DNA of 60,824 bases from DASUFP01 sp036274495 (GCA_036274495.1 DASUFP010000038.1:1-60824); one strand, 5' to 3'; shown: positions 17,162-25,923, counted from the stretch's first letter. Notes: a model not told the origin generated them from the sequence alone. A program made the numbers and translations.

Positions 17162-18469
17162 TTATTTATCCGGGTAGTTATCGTTCCACTCCCTCACGTG
17201 CGGATCACCCAGTTTACCGACACTTTTAGCCACTACCATTGCCACAAAAGCATCGCCGGTAATATTTACGGCAGTTCTCACCATATCAAGCGGGCGGTCA
17301 ACGGCAAAGATCAGTGCCAATCCAACGGGATTCACTCCTATTGATTCAAGTACAATCACCAACATCAACAAACCTGCCCCCGGTACAGCTGCAGAGCCAA
17401 TTGATGCCAGCAGTGCAGTAAAAATTATTGTCATTTGCTCACCAAAAGTAACATCGTGCCCAAAAGCCTGCGAGATAAAAACGGCAGCAACACCCTGATA
17501 GAGGCTGGTGCCATCCATATTTATGGTTGCACCAACAGGACAAACAAAACTTGTCACCTGCCTGTCAACACCAAGGTGTTCTTCCACCCGTTCCATGGTT
17601 ACAGGCAATGTTGCTGCGCTACTGCTTGTAGAAAACGCTACCAGCTGAGCCGGAGCAATGTTTTTCATGAAGAACGACGGACTTTTTCCAGTTAATATTT
17701 TCACCCCGAACGGATACAGGACAAACAATAAAATTGCCAGTCCGATCAACACCGACAAAGCATATGCTCCGAGGGCAACAAAAATGTCGAAGCCGGGAGA
17801 CTCAGCAATTAAGGCTGCCATCAGCGCAAGCACTCCATACGGAGCAGCCAACATTACCAGATCGATCATCTTCAGGATAACTTCGTTGAACGCATCAAAA
17901 AAAACTTTAACCGGAGCAGCTGCAGATGCCGGAATAAGGATTAGTCCAATTCCAAAAAAGACAACAAAGAAAATTACCTGCAACATATTGCTGTTACTCG
18001 AAGCAGCGCTAAAAATATTGTCAGGAACAATATCAACAAGCATTTGTAAGGGTCCGCGTGTTTTGGTTTGATCGGCAGCTGAAGCCCTGTCTAATGCATC
18101 TTTATTAAAACTCTTCAAAAGTTCGGTACGGGTTTCAGAGCTTATAAGAAGTCCGGGTTTAATGGTATTTACCACTAACAAGCCAATTGAAATGGCAATA
18201 ATTGTAGTGATGATATATAACCCGATGGTTCTGAAACCAAGTTTTGAGAGGGAAGAAATGTCTTTGAGGTCGGATACTCCTTTTATCAGCGATGAAATAA
18301 TCAATGGTACTGCAAGCAGTTTCAGTAAATTAATAAATATAGTACCGAATGGTTTAATCCAGTCTACTACAAAAGTCTTTCCTCCATCAAATTGAATTGA
18401 AATCAGCCCTAAGGCGACTCCTAAAACCATTCCCAGAATAATTTTCCAATGCAATCCCAATTTTCCCAT
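17162..18469 (-). CDS. Dicarboxylate/amino acid:cation symporter (GltP/DctA family)
   Basis: 435 residues with eight membrane helices and two re-entrant hairpins. Family landmarks are the serine-rich hairpin FSTSSSAATLPVTME near residue 285, the NMDGTSLYQG segment near 330 and the DRPLDMVRTAVNITGDAF segment near 385, which holds the substrate-carboxylate arginine and aspartate. It takes up glutamate/aspartate or C4-dicarboxylates with Na+ or H+; the exact substrate cannot be told from this reading. ATG at 18469, single gene. Confidence 0.93.
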   Translation of the reverse strand: MGKLGLHWKIILGMVLGVALGLISIQFDGGKTFVVDWIKPFGTIFINLLKLLAVPLIISSLIKGVSDLKDISSLSKLGFRTIGLYIITTIIAISIGLLVVNTIKPGLLISSETRTELLKSFNKDALDRASAADQTKTRGPLQMLVDIVPDNIFSAASSNSNMLQVIFFVVFFGIGLILIPASAAAPVKVFFDAFNEVILKMIDLVMLAAPYGVLALMAALIAESPGFDIFVALGAYALSVLIGLAILLFVLYPFGVKILTGKSPSFFMKNIAPAQLVAFSTSSSAATLPVTMERVEEHLGVDRQVTSFVCPVGATINMDGTSLYQGVAAVFISQAFGHDVTFGEQMTIIFTALLASIGSAAVPGAGLLMLVIVLESIGVNPVGLALIFAVDRPLDMVRTAVNITGDAFVAMVVAKSVGKLGDPHVREWNDNYPDK

Positions 18470-18550
18470 AAAGTATCAGTTAACGAAGTGGAAAATTAAA
18501 AATAAAATCCGGGTAAGAAAACAGATAATGCAAACAAACGGAAACGAAAA

Positions 18551-18579
18551 GGCTGCACAAAGCATTACTCTGTGCAGCC
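18551..18579 (-). terminator. Intrinsic terminator of the TonB-C-like gene
   Basis: A perfect 9-bp stem (GGCTGCACA at 18551-18559 with TGTGCAGCC at 18571-18579) and an 11-base loop lie 16 bases past the stop at 18595. On the minus strand the hairpin is followed by TTTTCGTTTC. Confidence 0.7.
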
Positions 18580-18594
18580 CAATTCAAAAATTAC

Positions 18595-19113
18595 TCAGAA
18601 AGTAATAGTAATGGTACCTTTTTGTTCAAGCGGCATTGTAGGACTGGTATCGAATTTAACACTTTCAGCTGCTTGTTTAGCTTTAGTCTGAAGGTAATTA
18701 CTTGTGGTTGTAGATCCTTCTACACCCGGCTCAGCTTTAACAACATTACCGTATTTATTGATGGTTATGGCAACAACCACTATCCCTTTTTCCATGGTGA
18801 GATTATCAATTTTCGGTTCTTTTATCATTTTCCTTCCTGCCATAACATAAGAAACGCCTTTGGTGGAGCTTACTCCGGCTGCCGGTGCTGAGGGTTTCAT
18901 ATCACCAAATTCAATTGCAGCTACATCAGCCACCTTAAAAGTCATTTCGTTTCCTTTATAATTGAATTTGATCACATTATCCTGAAGTGATTTGACTTCC
19001 CCGGTCATTTTTTCTCCCGACTTCATAATTATAACATGTTGAGCCATTGCACTATTTCCGGCAATAGCAACCATACAGGAAATAATGAGGCCAGCTATGA
19101 ACAGTTTTTTCAT
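18595..19113 (-). CDS. Periplasmic protein with a TonB C-terminal-like domain
   Basis: 172 residues. Signal peptide at 1-24 (hydrophobic core about 4-18, cut after SAMA). Residues about 26-68 read as a small beta-barrel-like unit of alternating hydrophobics (VIIMKSGEKMTGEVKSLQD and on to VADVAAIEFGD). After a short Ala/Pro/Ser linker, residues about 85-172 resemble the TonB C-terminal fold: VVVAITINKYGNVVKAEPGV, then a helix rich in Ala and Gln, ending GTITITF. Unlike TonB it has no membrane anchor or long proline spacer, so it is not a usual energy transducer. Function unknown. It has its own -7 box and terminator, so it is a single-gene unit. Confidence 0.75.
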   Translation of the reverse strand: MKKLFIAGLIISCMVAIAGNSAMAQHVIIMKSGEKMTGEVKSLQDNVIKFNYKGNEMTFKVADVAAIEFGDMKPSAPAAGVSSTKGVSYVMAGRKMIKEPKIDNLTMEKGIVVVAITINKYGNVVKAEPGVEGSTTTSNYLQTKAKQAAESVKFDTSPTMPLEQKGTITITF

Positions 19114-19142
19114 TTTTGGGTTATTGATGTTATTGTTTGATG

Positions 19143-19150
19143 CAAATTTA
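19143..19150 (-). promoter_or_regulatory. Bacteroidota -7 box for the TonB-C-like gene
   Basis: Minus-strand TAAATTTG, 29 bases before the ATG at 19113, with a TTTG on the minus strand at 19175-19178 (spacing 24, slightly long). Confidence 0.45.
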
Positions 19151-19210
19151 TCTAAAACACCAACTGATGCGGGACAAATCAGATTGGGTTTCTGACAAAA
19201 AAATCAACAA

Positions 19211-19239
19211 TTGTGCCGTACTTTTTATGATTAATTTTG
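19211..19239 (+). promoter_or_regulatory. Promoter of the ABC transporter gene, almost touching its start codon
   Basis: TTG at 19211-19213 and TAATTTTG at 19232-19239 with an 18-base spacer fit the Bacteroidota -33/-7 pair. The ATG is at 19249, so the transcript would begin only a few bases before it. Confidence 0.5.
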
Positions 19240-19248
19240 CTCAAAATT

Positions 19249-21012
19249 ATGAAAACCCTCTTTAGGTATCTCAGTCATTATAAGCCACTTGTATTCCTAG
19301 CACTCCTGTTGGCGGCCATTAATCAGGTATTTTCACTGCTGGATCCATGGATTTTCAGGAAAATCATAGACAATTTTGTCACACATCCCGACAACTATTC
19401 CAGCCCGGATTTTCTCAAGGGGGCAGGCTTACTGATATTGGCGGCAATGGGCGCCGCTTTTATCTCCAGGGTAGCGAAGAATTTTCAGGATTATTATGTC
19501 AACTCAATTACACAACGTCTTGGGGCACGTATTTATGCAGACGGCCTCAAACATTCGCTGGAATTACCCTATCAGGTATTTGAGGACCAGCGAAGCGGCG
19601 AGACACTTGGAAAGCTCCAGAAAGTTCGAACCGATTCGGAACGGCTCATAAATGCATTTGTCAATATACTCTTTACATCCGTTGTGGGAATCATTTTTGT
19701 CACCGTCTATTCTATCAATGTTTATCCATTAATTGCACCTGTTTATTTTTCAATGATTCCTTTGCTTGGAATTCTGAGTAGTCAACTCAGCAAACGGGTT
19801 AAAAAAATACAGAAGACAATAGTTGCAGAAACCACGGCATTGGCAGGCAGCACTACTGAATCGCTGAGAAATATTGAACTGGTAAAATCATTAGGTCTGG
19901 CGGGACAGGAAATAAACAGACTCAACAATACCACCGACAAGATTCTTAAACTGGAACTTAAAAAAGTAAAATACATAAGAAGTCTCAGTTTTATTCAGGG
20001 AACATTTGTGAATTTACTTCGCAATTTTCTGTTATTTTTCATGATGTATCTTGTCTTTATGGGCAAAATCACCGTCGGGGAGTTTTTCTCATTGTTCATT
20101 TATTCATTCTTCATTTTTGGTCCGTTACAGGAAATGGGTAACATTATTAATATATATCGTGAGACTGAAGTATCATTAAAAAATTTCGAAGACATTCTGA
20201 TCATGGAAAAAGAGCCGGTTCCTGCAAAGCCTGTTCAGTTAGGGACCATACAATCGCTCGCTTTCAATCATGTAACCTTTCAGCACATCACTGCAACGCG
20301 AAAAGCGCTCGACAACATCTCTTTTAATACCGAAACCGGTCAGTCAATAGCCTTTGTAGGACCCTCCGGTTCGGGAAAAACCACTCTTGTAAAAATGCTG
20401 GTGGGACTGTATCGTCCGCAATCAGGCGATATATTATACAACGGACATACCTACACTGACATTGACCTTGATGAGTTGCGTGCTCAAATAGGATTTGTAA
20501 CACAGGACACTCAACTTTTTTCAGGAACCATTCGCGAAAACTTATTATTTGTAAATCCCGGCGCTTCTGATGCTGAGTGTCTGGAAGTATTGCACAAGGC
20601 TGCGTGCGATAACTTACTTGCCCGTGCCGACAAAGGGCTGGATACGGTAATTGGTGAGGGGGGCGTAAAAGTGTCAGGAGGAGAAAAGCAACGATTGAGT
20701 ATTGCAAGGGCATTGCTACGCAAACCTACATTATTGGTTTTTGATGAAGCTACTTCTGCCCTGGATTCCCTTACCGAAGAAGAAATAAGCGAGACTATCA
20801 GGAAATTATCTAAGGAAAAAAGGCATATTACCATATTAATAGCACACAGGCTATCCACTATCATGCATGCCGACACCATATATGTTCTTGAAAAAGGGCA
20901 TATAGTAGAGTCAGGGAATCACAAACAATTACTTCAGTTAAAGGGGTTGTATTTTGCTATGTGGCGGCAACAAATCGGAGAGGCCGAAAGCCAGCTTGCA
21001 CTTGAAGCGTAG
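19249..21012 (+). CDS. ABC transporter, fused membrane and ATPase domains (exporter type)
   Basis: 587 residues from ATG 19249 (an in-frame TTG at 19237 would add four residues but lies inside the -7 box). Residues 1 to about 310 are a six-helix type I exporter membrane domain; the rest is the ATPase. Walker A is GPSGSGKTT, the signature is VSGGEKQRLSIARALL, Walker B is LLVFDEATSALD and the switch histidine is in IAHRLST, all intact. Half-transporters of this kind work as homodimers and export lipids, drugs or peptides; the substrate cannot be told (MsbA-like lipid flippases and multidrug pumps share this form). The Nudix gene follows after 34 bases. Confidence 0.92.
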   Translation: MKTLFRYLSHYKPLVFLALLLAAINQVFSLLDPWIFRKIIDNFVTHPDNYSSPDFLKGAGLLILAAMGAAFISRVAKNFQDYYVNSITQRLGARIYADGLKHSLELPYQVFEDQRSGETLGKLQKVRTDSERLINAFVNILFTSVVGIIFVTVYSINVYPLIAPVYFSMIPLLGILSSQLSKRVKKIQKTIVAETTALAGSTTESLRNIELVKSLGLAGQEINRLNNTTDKILKLELKKVKYIRSLSFIQGTFVNLLRNFLLFFMMYLVFMGKITVGEFFSLFIYSFFIFGPLQEMGNIINIYRETEVSLKNFEDILIMEKEPVPAKPVQLGTIQSLAFNHVTFQHITATRKALDNISFNTETGQSIAFVGPSGSGKTTLVKMLVGLYRPQSGDILYNGHTYTDIDLDELRAQIGFVTQDTQLFSGTIRENLLFVNPGASDAECLEVLHKAACDNLLARADKGLDTVIGEGGVKVSGGEKQRLSIARALLRKPTLLVFDEATSALDSLTEEEISETIRKLSKEKRHITILIAHRLSTIMHADTIYVLEKGHIVESGNHKQLLQLKGLYFAMWRQQIGEAESQLALEA

Positions 21013-21046
21013 CAGCTTTTTGCGGTGATGCTTATTTAATACCGAG

Positions 21047-21676
21047 ATGCAATTCGAGAAGCACATTCAGCTGATAAAGCATTCACTTGAACTGCCCCTT
21101 CCGGGAGAACCGGCACAATACCTTATGGCTCCGGGTGAACGGAAATCCAAGTCAACCTATTTATCTGAGCAGGAAAGTTACAGAAGCAGCAGCGTATTGA
21201 TATTATTGTTCCCCGACAAAGCGGGACAACTCTCTACCCTACTCATCCGCAGACCGGGCAATCAGGGAATCCACAGCGGCCAGATCGCTTTCCCGGGCGG
21301 TAAAATTGAGGCCGGCGAATCACGTTCGGGGGCCGCACTCAGAGAAGCCAATGAGGAAGTAGGCATTGTACCTGAACAGGTTTCTATTATTGGTGAACTT
21401 ACATCACTCTATATTCCGGTGAGCAACTTTCTGGTTCATCCATTTATCGGAACCAGCAACTTTACTCCGAAATTCATTCCAAGTCAGGATGAAGTTGAAG
21501 CACTTGTTCCGGCAACCATCGAACAACTATTAATGATGCCGGTTGGAGAGATGCCTTTCAAAACCTCCTACGGCAATCTTAAAGCACCTTACTTTGACCT
21601 GGAGGGTAAAGTCATTTGGGGTGCCACAGCAATGATCATCAGTGAATTCAGGGAAATAGTGAAACGTAAAATATAA
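21047..21676 (+). CDS. Nudix hydrolase, CoA pyrophosphatase (NudL) type
   Basis: 209 residues. The full Nudix box is present: the glycine of GGKIEAGE, then REANEEVGI with the metal-binding glutamates, at about residues 84-106. Just before it is LIRRPGNQGIHSGQIAFPGG, which matches the UPF0035 signature of enzymes that cleave coenzyme A to phosphopantetheine and 3',5'-ADP. That substrate is inferred from the signature. ATG at 21047, 34 bases after the ABC transporter and likely co-transcribed. Confidence 0.88.
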   Translation: MQFEKHIQLIKHSLELPLPGEPAQYLMAPGERKSKSTYLSEQESYRSSSVLILLFPDKAGQLSTLLIRRPGNQGIHSGQIAFPGGKIEAGESRSGAALREANEEVGIVPEQVSIIGELTSLYIPVSNFLVHPFIGTSNFTPKFIPSQDEVEALVPATIEQLLMMPVGEMPFKTSYGNLKAPYFDLEGKVIWGATAMIISEFREIVKRKI

Positions 21677-21690
21677 TTCTGCCAAAGCAG

Positions 21691-21698
21691 TACATTTG
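21691..21698 (+). promoter_or_regulatory. Bacteroidota -7 box for ppiB
   Basis: TACATTTG matches TAnnTTTG, 63 bases before the ppiB ATG; no clear -33 element. Confidence 0.4.
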
Positions 21699-21761
21699 AA
21701 GCATATAAAAGGGCCTAAACTCATCAAAAACGAATAAACTTTTAAAACAACTAAATAATTT

Positions 21762-22208
21762 ATGCGAACAGCAACCATTTACACCGACAAGGGCAACATG
21801 GAAGTAGAATTCTATGAGAAAGATGCGCCGAATACAGTAGACAACTTTTGCAAACTTGCCGAGAAAGGATTTTATAACGGATTAAAATTTCACAGAGTAA
21901 TCCCGAATTTTGTTATCCAGGGAGGATGTCCAAAAGGAGATGGAACAGGAGGACCGGGCTATAAAATCAAATGCGAACTTGACGGAGGTAACCAGTACCA
22001 CGACAGGGGCGTTTTGAGTATGGCACATGCGGGAAGAGATACCGGAGGGTCACAATTCTTTATCTGTCACAGCAGGCAAAACACTGCACATCTTGACCGA
22101 AACCATACATGCTTTGGAAAAGTTATTGAAGGTGATGAGGTAATCGATGAAATCAGAGCGGGCGACCTGATTCATAAAATTGTCATTCATCACGAAGACG
22201 AGGGCTGA
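21762..22208 (+). CDS. ppiB: Peptidyl-prolyl cis-trans isomerase, cyclophilin type (cytoplasmic)
   Basis: 148 residues, a minimal cyclophilin with no signal peptide, so a PpiB-like cytoplasmic folding catalyst. Active-site blocks are FHRVIPNFVIQGG (with the catalytic arginine) near residue 44, GGSQFFICHS near 97 and the NHTCFGKVIEG segment near 115; the usual tryptophan region reads LDRNHTCFG. ATG at 21762; a strong terminator follows the stop by 27 bases. Confidence 0.95.
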   Translation: MRTATIYTDKGNMEVEFYEKDAPNTVDNFCKLAEKGFYNGLKFHRVIPNFVIQGGCPKGDGTGGPGYKIKCELDGGNQYHDRGVLSMAHAGRDTGGSQFFICHSRQNTAHLDRNHTCFGKVIEGDEVIDEIRAGDLIHKIVIHHEDEG

Positions 22209-22235
22209 AACGAAAATAAATTATATTCCCGATTT

Positions 22236-22290
22236 ACCGGAAATGTGTCATCAACCAGATGATGGCTTGCAGCACATTTCCGGTTTTTTT
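22236..22290 (+). terminator. Strong intrinsic terminator after ppiB
   Basis: A perfect 12-bp stem (ACCGGAAATGTG at 22236-22247 with CACATTTCCGGT at 22273-22284) is followed by a run of T on the plus strand. Confidence 0.9.
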
Positions 22291-22361
22291 TATTGCCTGA
22301 TTGGGGAAATGATTATTCATGCAGGTTTGCCGTAATTACTCTCACTACTTGACTATTACCG

Positions 22362-23237
22362 TTAATCCCAATTTTTAAGAGTGCCTATCGGGGCTGTCTG
22401 TACATTCATAACCTCATGAGTAGTTGCTGTAGTACCAACCTTGTTTATGAACGCAACAACATTGAGCTTATCTTTATTAAATCCTGAAATATCTACCGTA
22501 TAGACCTTTTTAAAAAGTCCACCCTCTATCAGAAATACCGTTGGAATCTGATCACCGAGGACAGGTGTTATGTTTTTACGCCAAACATACATGTGTTTAA
22601 ATCCTGTTATGGGATTCCCAAGATTATACCATTGACTGGTGGGGTCGGTATTGTAAGAATTCACCTGATCAAAGGTTGATCCTGTACCCGTAACTTCGCT
22701 TTCGGTAAGATAAACCGAAACATTATAAGTTCCCGACAAGCCGGTAAGGAATGCCGCCTGCACTTCGATTGCAGCAGCAGAACCTGCAACCGTTGACATT
22801 ATGGCCAATCCGCACACTGCATTTCGGGAGACCGCCGAAGAGGCATTGGTAAGCCATTGTGTTCGGTTCAGAAGAACGGTGTTAAGAGAAGGAATTCTGT
22901 TAACCATTCCAAATGCGGGTGATGATCCGAAAGTTGCATCAATGGTAAAGAAACCCGGGATTTGCATGGCATCCGATTGATGGATGGCAACGGGGACAAT
23001 TTTTCCGGGATAAGCCGCCATGACCTGATCCCGTTTGGTATCGGCATCGGGACAACTACCGCACCAGGCGGCTGTGTGGTACTCGAGCAGTACTTTTTGT
23101 GTTAATATTCCGGGAGGAATCGAAATCTCCTGATTCCCATTACCAACAGCTGTGGTCGAAGGCTGAGGTGAATCGTCTTTGCTGCAGGAAGTTACAAGCA
23201 ACGCAACTGACAAGACTAACAGGTGAACTTTTTTCAT
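22362..23237 (-). CDS. Omp28-related lipoprotein with thioredoxin-like CxxC
   Basis: 291 residues. Lipoprotein signal with lipobox LVTSC; the acylated cysteine is C18, followed by SKDD. Residues about 48-120 look thioredoxin-like, with WCGSC (C59, C62) after the strand VLLEYHTAAW. The rest matches the Omp28 group of outer-membrane-associated lipoproteins in Bacteroidota, with a C-terminal beta-rich half. Whether it is redox-active is not known; the cysteine pair in a WCxxC context makes a disulfide role possible. Own transcription unit, divergent from the next Nudix gene. Confidence 0.83.
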   Translation of the reverse strand: MKKVHLLVLSVALLVTSCSKDDSPQPSTTAVGNGNQEISIPPGILTQKVLLEYHTAAWCGSCPDADTKRDQVMAAYPGKIVPVAIHQSDAMQIPGFFTIDATFGSSPAFGMVNRIPSLNTVLLNRTQWLTNASSAVSRNAVCGLAIMSTVAGSAAAIEVQAAFLTGLSGTYNVSVYLTESEVTGTGSTFDQVNSYNTDPTSQWYNLGNPITGFKHMYVWRKNITPVLGDQIPTVFLIEGGLFKKVYTVDISGFNKDKLNVVAFINKVGTTATTHEVMNVQTAPIGTLKNWD

Positions 23238-23302
23238 TTTCGCGATTTGTAGCTAAAATACACTCTCCCGTATACGTCTTTTAAGTTGAAAAGAAGTATG
23301 TT

Positions 23303-23310
23303 TACTTTTG
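23303..23310 (+). promoter_or_regulatory. Bacteroidota -7 box for the second Nudix gene
   Basis: TACTTTTG matches TAnnTTTG, 30 bases before the TTG start at 23341. A TTG at 23286-23288 is too close (14 bases) to be a standard -33. Confidence 0.4.
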
Positions 23311-23340
23311 TAAGGTTTAACCTCAAAACGTACAAAAAAC

Positions 23341-23787
23341 TTGAATACGCTTCTCCCGTTTAATGTCCGTGTATACGGATTGCTGCTGCACCGGAAAAAC
23401 ATACTACTATCGGACGAACTCCATCAGGGAAACCGCATTACAAAGTTTCCCGGAGGAGGATTGCAGTTTGGAGAAGGCACCATCAGTTGTGTGATCCGTG
23501 AATTTAAGGAGGAACTGGGCATTACAATACGTGTCAGGCAGCACTTTTATACAACCGATTTTTTTCAGGCTTCAGCATTCAATCCTGAACAGCAAGTGAT
23601 TAGTATTTACTATTTGGTGGAAACAGATGAGGTGAAAAACATACTGTCATCTGATATGGCATTTGATTTTGATACAGAAGAAGGGAAATTTCAAAGCTTC
23701 AGATGGGTGACACTGGATGAGCTGCAGGTATCTGAACTTACACTGCCAATTGACAGACACGTAATTAAATTACTTAAAAAAAAATAA
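23341..23787 (+). CDS. Nudix hydrolase
   Basis: 148 residues. The complete Nudix box sits at about residues 39-60 (GGLQFGE, seven residues, then REFKEELGI). The substrate is unknown; the size fits small ADP-ribose/NTP-type or housekeeping Nudix enzymes. The start is TTG at 23341: no in-frame ATG or GTG lies between the -7 box and the conserved N-terminal strand, and the next Met is beyond the Nudix box. Convergent with rlpA; the stop codons are adjacent. Confidence 0.87.
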   Translation: MNTLLPFNVRVYGLLLHRKNILLSDELHQGNRITKFPGGGLQFGEGTISCVIREFKEELGITIRVRQHFYTTDFFQASAFNPEQQVISIYYLVETDEVKNILSSDMAFDFDTEEGKFQSFRWVTLDELQVSELTLPIDRHVIKLLKKK

Positions 23788-24486
23788 TTAAGGATAGAAA
23801 TATTCAACTTCCATAAATCCTTTTTGCTCAAACATCTCTTTGGCTTTGATCAGCGCTTCATCTGTATTAAATCCCGACAATACGATATGATAAAGATTTC
23901 TGCCCCCGTCCCTTTTGGCAATCAGATATACTTTTGAAACATCCTCTTTAATATACAGGTCATTGGCGACATATAGGGCATGAAGCAAATCAAAAGTGCG
24001 CCACAATGAGAGGCTTTTCCCTTCAAATTCAGCTTTGTTTCCAAGACAATCATGCACACCGCCCGAATTAAATATACTGTCGATAGCCGGTGTAAGCTGA
24101 AGAATATCGAGCACTTCCAGTTTTACATGCACCACACCATGCTGATAACCGCCTATGCGACGTGCGGCAGCCTCAGACAGGTCGATAATCCGGCTCTTTG
24201 CGTAGGGACCCCGGTCGTTTATACGCACAATCACATTTAATTTATTAGCTGTATTTGTAACATTTACGTATGTATTAAACGGCAACGATCTGTGAGCAGC
24301 GGTATAATCATACGTATCAAATATATCTCCGCTGGCCGTAACATTTCCCTGAAATTTTCTGGAATAATAGCTGGCTTTACCATTCTGCTGAATATCTTGT
24401 CCTGACAAGGCACCGACAGACACTATCCCTATCAGCGAAAGCGAAAAAAGTTTGCGGCAGATTATTGGTATTATTTGACACTTCAT
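23788..24486 (-). CDS. rlpA: RlpA-like septal ring lytic transglycosylase with SPOR domain
   Basis: 232 residues from ATG 24486. Signal peptide at about 1-28. Residues about 35-115 are the double-psi beta-barrel of RlpA: GKASYYSRKFQGNVTASGD, TAAHRSLPFNTYVNVTN and VRINDRGPYAKSRIIDLS, with the catalytic-region aspartate in NDRGPY. The last 70 residues (YLIAKRDGG to EVEYFYP) look like a SPOR peptidoglycan-binding domain. RlpA cuts denuded glycan strands at the division septum. A -7 box lies six bases before the start, so the gene may be transcribed apart from murQ. Confidence 0.88.
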   Translation of the reverse strand: MKCQIIPIICRKLFSLSLIGIVSVGALSGQDIQQNGKASYYSRKFQGNVTASGDIFDTYDYTAAHRSLPFNTYVNVTNTANKLNVIVRINDRGPYAKSRIIDLSEAAARRIGGYQHGVVHVKLEVLDILQLTPAIDSIFNSGGVHDCLGNKAEFEGKSLSLWRTFDLLHALYVANDLYIKEDVSKVYLIAKRDGGRNLYHIVLSGFNTDEALIKAKEMFEQKGFMEVEYFYP

Positions 24487-24492
24487 GCAATA

Positions 24493-24500
24493 CAAATTTA
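24493..24500 (-). promoter_or_regulatory. -7 box abutting the rlpA start
   Basis: Minus-strand TAAATTTG matches TAnnTTTG with only six bases to the ATG at 24486. No -33 at usual spacing. Confidence 0.4.
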
Positions 24501-24525
24501 TCAAAAAAACCTGTATTAAGTAGAA

Positions 24526-25095
24526 TCAGGCAATGAGTCTTCTGGAAATAACAGCCTCTACTCTGCTGATGAGCTGAGCAGGATTGAAAACCCTCCAGTG
24601 CATATTATTCAACTCACCACCATAAACAAAATAATAGTCAAGATTTGTTTTTGAAAATTCCGTTAACACATGTTCTCTGAAGTTAAGCGCCACCACCCAG
24701 CCTTCATCAATGTCTTCGAACCATTCCTGATAGTAACAATCATCTGACGCGTGAAAATTCAAGACATTTTCGCCTATCAGAATAAATTTCGAAATACCAT
24801 TCCCGATTAGGGTGTCGATGATATCCCGTTTAAGAATCATAATATCATTGTGAATACAATCGTTCCACTCCCCGATGAACTCAATAATAGCAAAACCCCG
24901 TTCATAATCGGTAAACAATACTTTCAGATACAGTGTAGGGGAGCCGATGTCATCCCATTGCGGATGAATATAAAAGTTGTAAATAGTATTTGAATATTCA
25001 AACTCGCTGTATTCCCTTCCATAAAACGGCGAAAGCTCATCTTCAGAAGCAACATACAAATCGCGCCAACCATAAAAAGGCTCAATATCCTGCAT
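24526..25095 (-). CDS. Conserved-looking hypothetical protein coupled to murQ
   Basis: 189 residues; I do not recognise the family. It is soluble, acidic and aromatic-rich, with no signal peptide or membrane segment. The N-terminus reads MQDIEPFYGWRDLY; a central VVALNFREHVL segment and alternating hydrophobic strands (LYLKVLFTDYERGFAIIEF, FILIGENVL) suggest an alpha/beta fold. The ATG at 25095 is one base after the murQ stop, so it is very likely translated with murQ. The neighbours murQ and rlpA suggest a cell-wall context, which is inference only. Confidence 0.8.
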   Translation of the reverse strand: MQDIEPFYGWRDLYVASEDELSPFYGREYSEFEYSNTIYNFYIHPQWDDIGSPTLYLKVLFTDYERGFAIIEFIGEWNDCIHNDIMILKRDIIDTLIGNGISKFILIGENVLNFHASDDCYYQEWFEDIDEGWVVALNFREHVLTEFSKTNLDYYFVYGGELNNMHWRVFNPAQLISRVEAVISRRLIA

Positions 25096-25096
25096 T

Positions 25097-25918
25097 CTAA
25101 CCTTTATTATTTTTTCTTACCGAATCAACAGCATTTCTGACAGATCCGAATTGTTTAAGCAGTTTTGAAGCATCTGCTTCCGAAACCCCCAACTCATCCA
25201 TTATCATACGAACTCCCCGATCAATTAATTTATTATTCGTCAGCTGCATATCCACCATTTTATTTCCCCTCACCCTTCCCAAACGGATCATAACGGCAGT
25301 AGAAATCATATTTAACACCAGCTTTTGAGCGGTTCCTGCTTTCATCCGGGTGCTCCCAGAGACAAATTCAGGTCCCACTACCACCGTTACGGGGTAATCG
25401 GAAATCCGGGTAACCTCCGCATCGGGGTTACAGGTGATACTCCCAGTGGTAATCTTTGCTCTTTTGCAATGTTCAAGCGCCCCAACAACATAGGGTGTGC
25501 TGCCCGAAGCGGCAATTCCTACAACCACATCCTTATTGTTGACGTCACAGGACTTTAAATCGTTCCATCCCCCATTCGGATCGTCTTCGGCAAATTCAAC
25601 AGCTTTACGAATGGCGGAATCACCTCCGGCAATGATACCGATCACTCTTCCCTGTTCCACACCAAAAGTTGGCGGGCATTCGGATGCATCTACTATTCCG
25701 AGTCTGCCGCTGGTTCCGGCACCAATGTAAAAGAGGCGACCCCCGGTTTCCATTTTAGCAATGATGTGCTCAATAAGCGGTATGATTGCGGGTATTGCCA
25801 AACGAACAGCATCGGCGACAGTTTGATCTTCGTTGTTAATATTCAGCAACAAATCCGACACACTCATCCGTTCCAGGGCTTCGTATTTAGAATCGGACTC
25901 AGTAACCCGGGTGGCCAT
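25097..25918 (-). CDS. murQ: N-acetylmuramic acid 6-phosphate etherase
   Basis: 273 residues, slightly shorter than the usual 290-300. A sugar isomerase (SIS) fold with the MurQ signature GAGTSGRLGIVDASECPPTF near residue 64, which includes the catalytic glutamate of ASECPPT; GIAASGSTPYVVGAL near 135; and SGSTRMKAGTAQKLVLNM near 188. It removes the lactyl ether from MurNAc-6-phosphate to give GlcNAc-6-phosphate in cytoplasmic wall recycling. ATG at 25918, five bases after the dehydrogenase stop, so it is in one operon with that gene and the downstream hypothetical gene. Confidence 0.95.
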   Translation of the reverse strand: MATRVTESDSKYEALERMSVSDLLLNINNEDQTVADAVRLAIPAIIPLIEHIIAKMETGGRLFYIGAGTSGRLGIVDASECPPTFGVEQGRVIGIIAGGDSAIRKAVEFAEDDPNGGWNDLKSCDVNNKDVVVGIAASGSTPYVVGALEHCKRAKITTGSITCNPDAEVTRISDYPVTVVVGPEFVSGSTRMKAGTAQKLVLNMISTAVMIRLGRVRGNKMVDMQLTNNKLIDRGVRMIMDELGVSEADASKLLKQFGSVRNAVDSVRKNNKG

Positions 25919-25923
25919 TGTAT

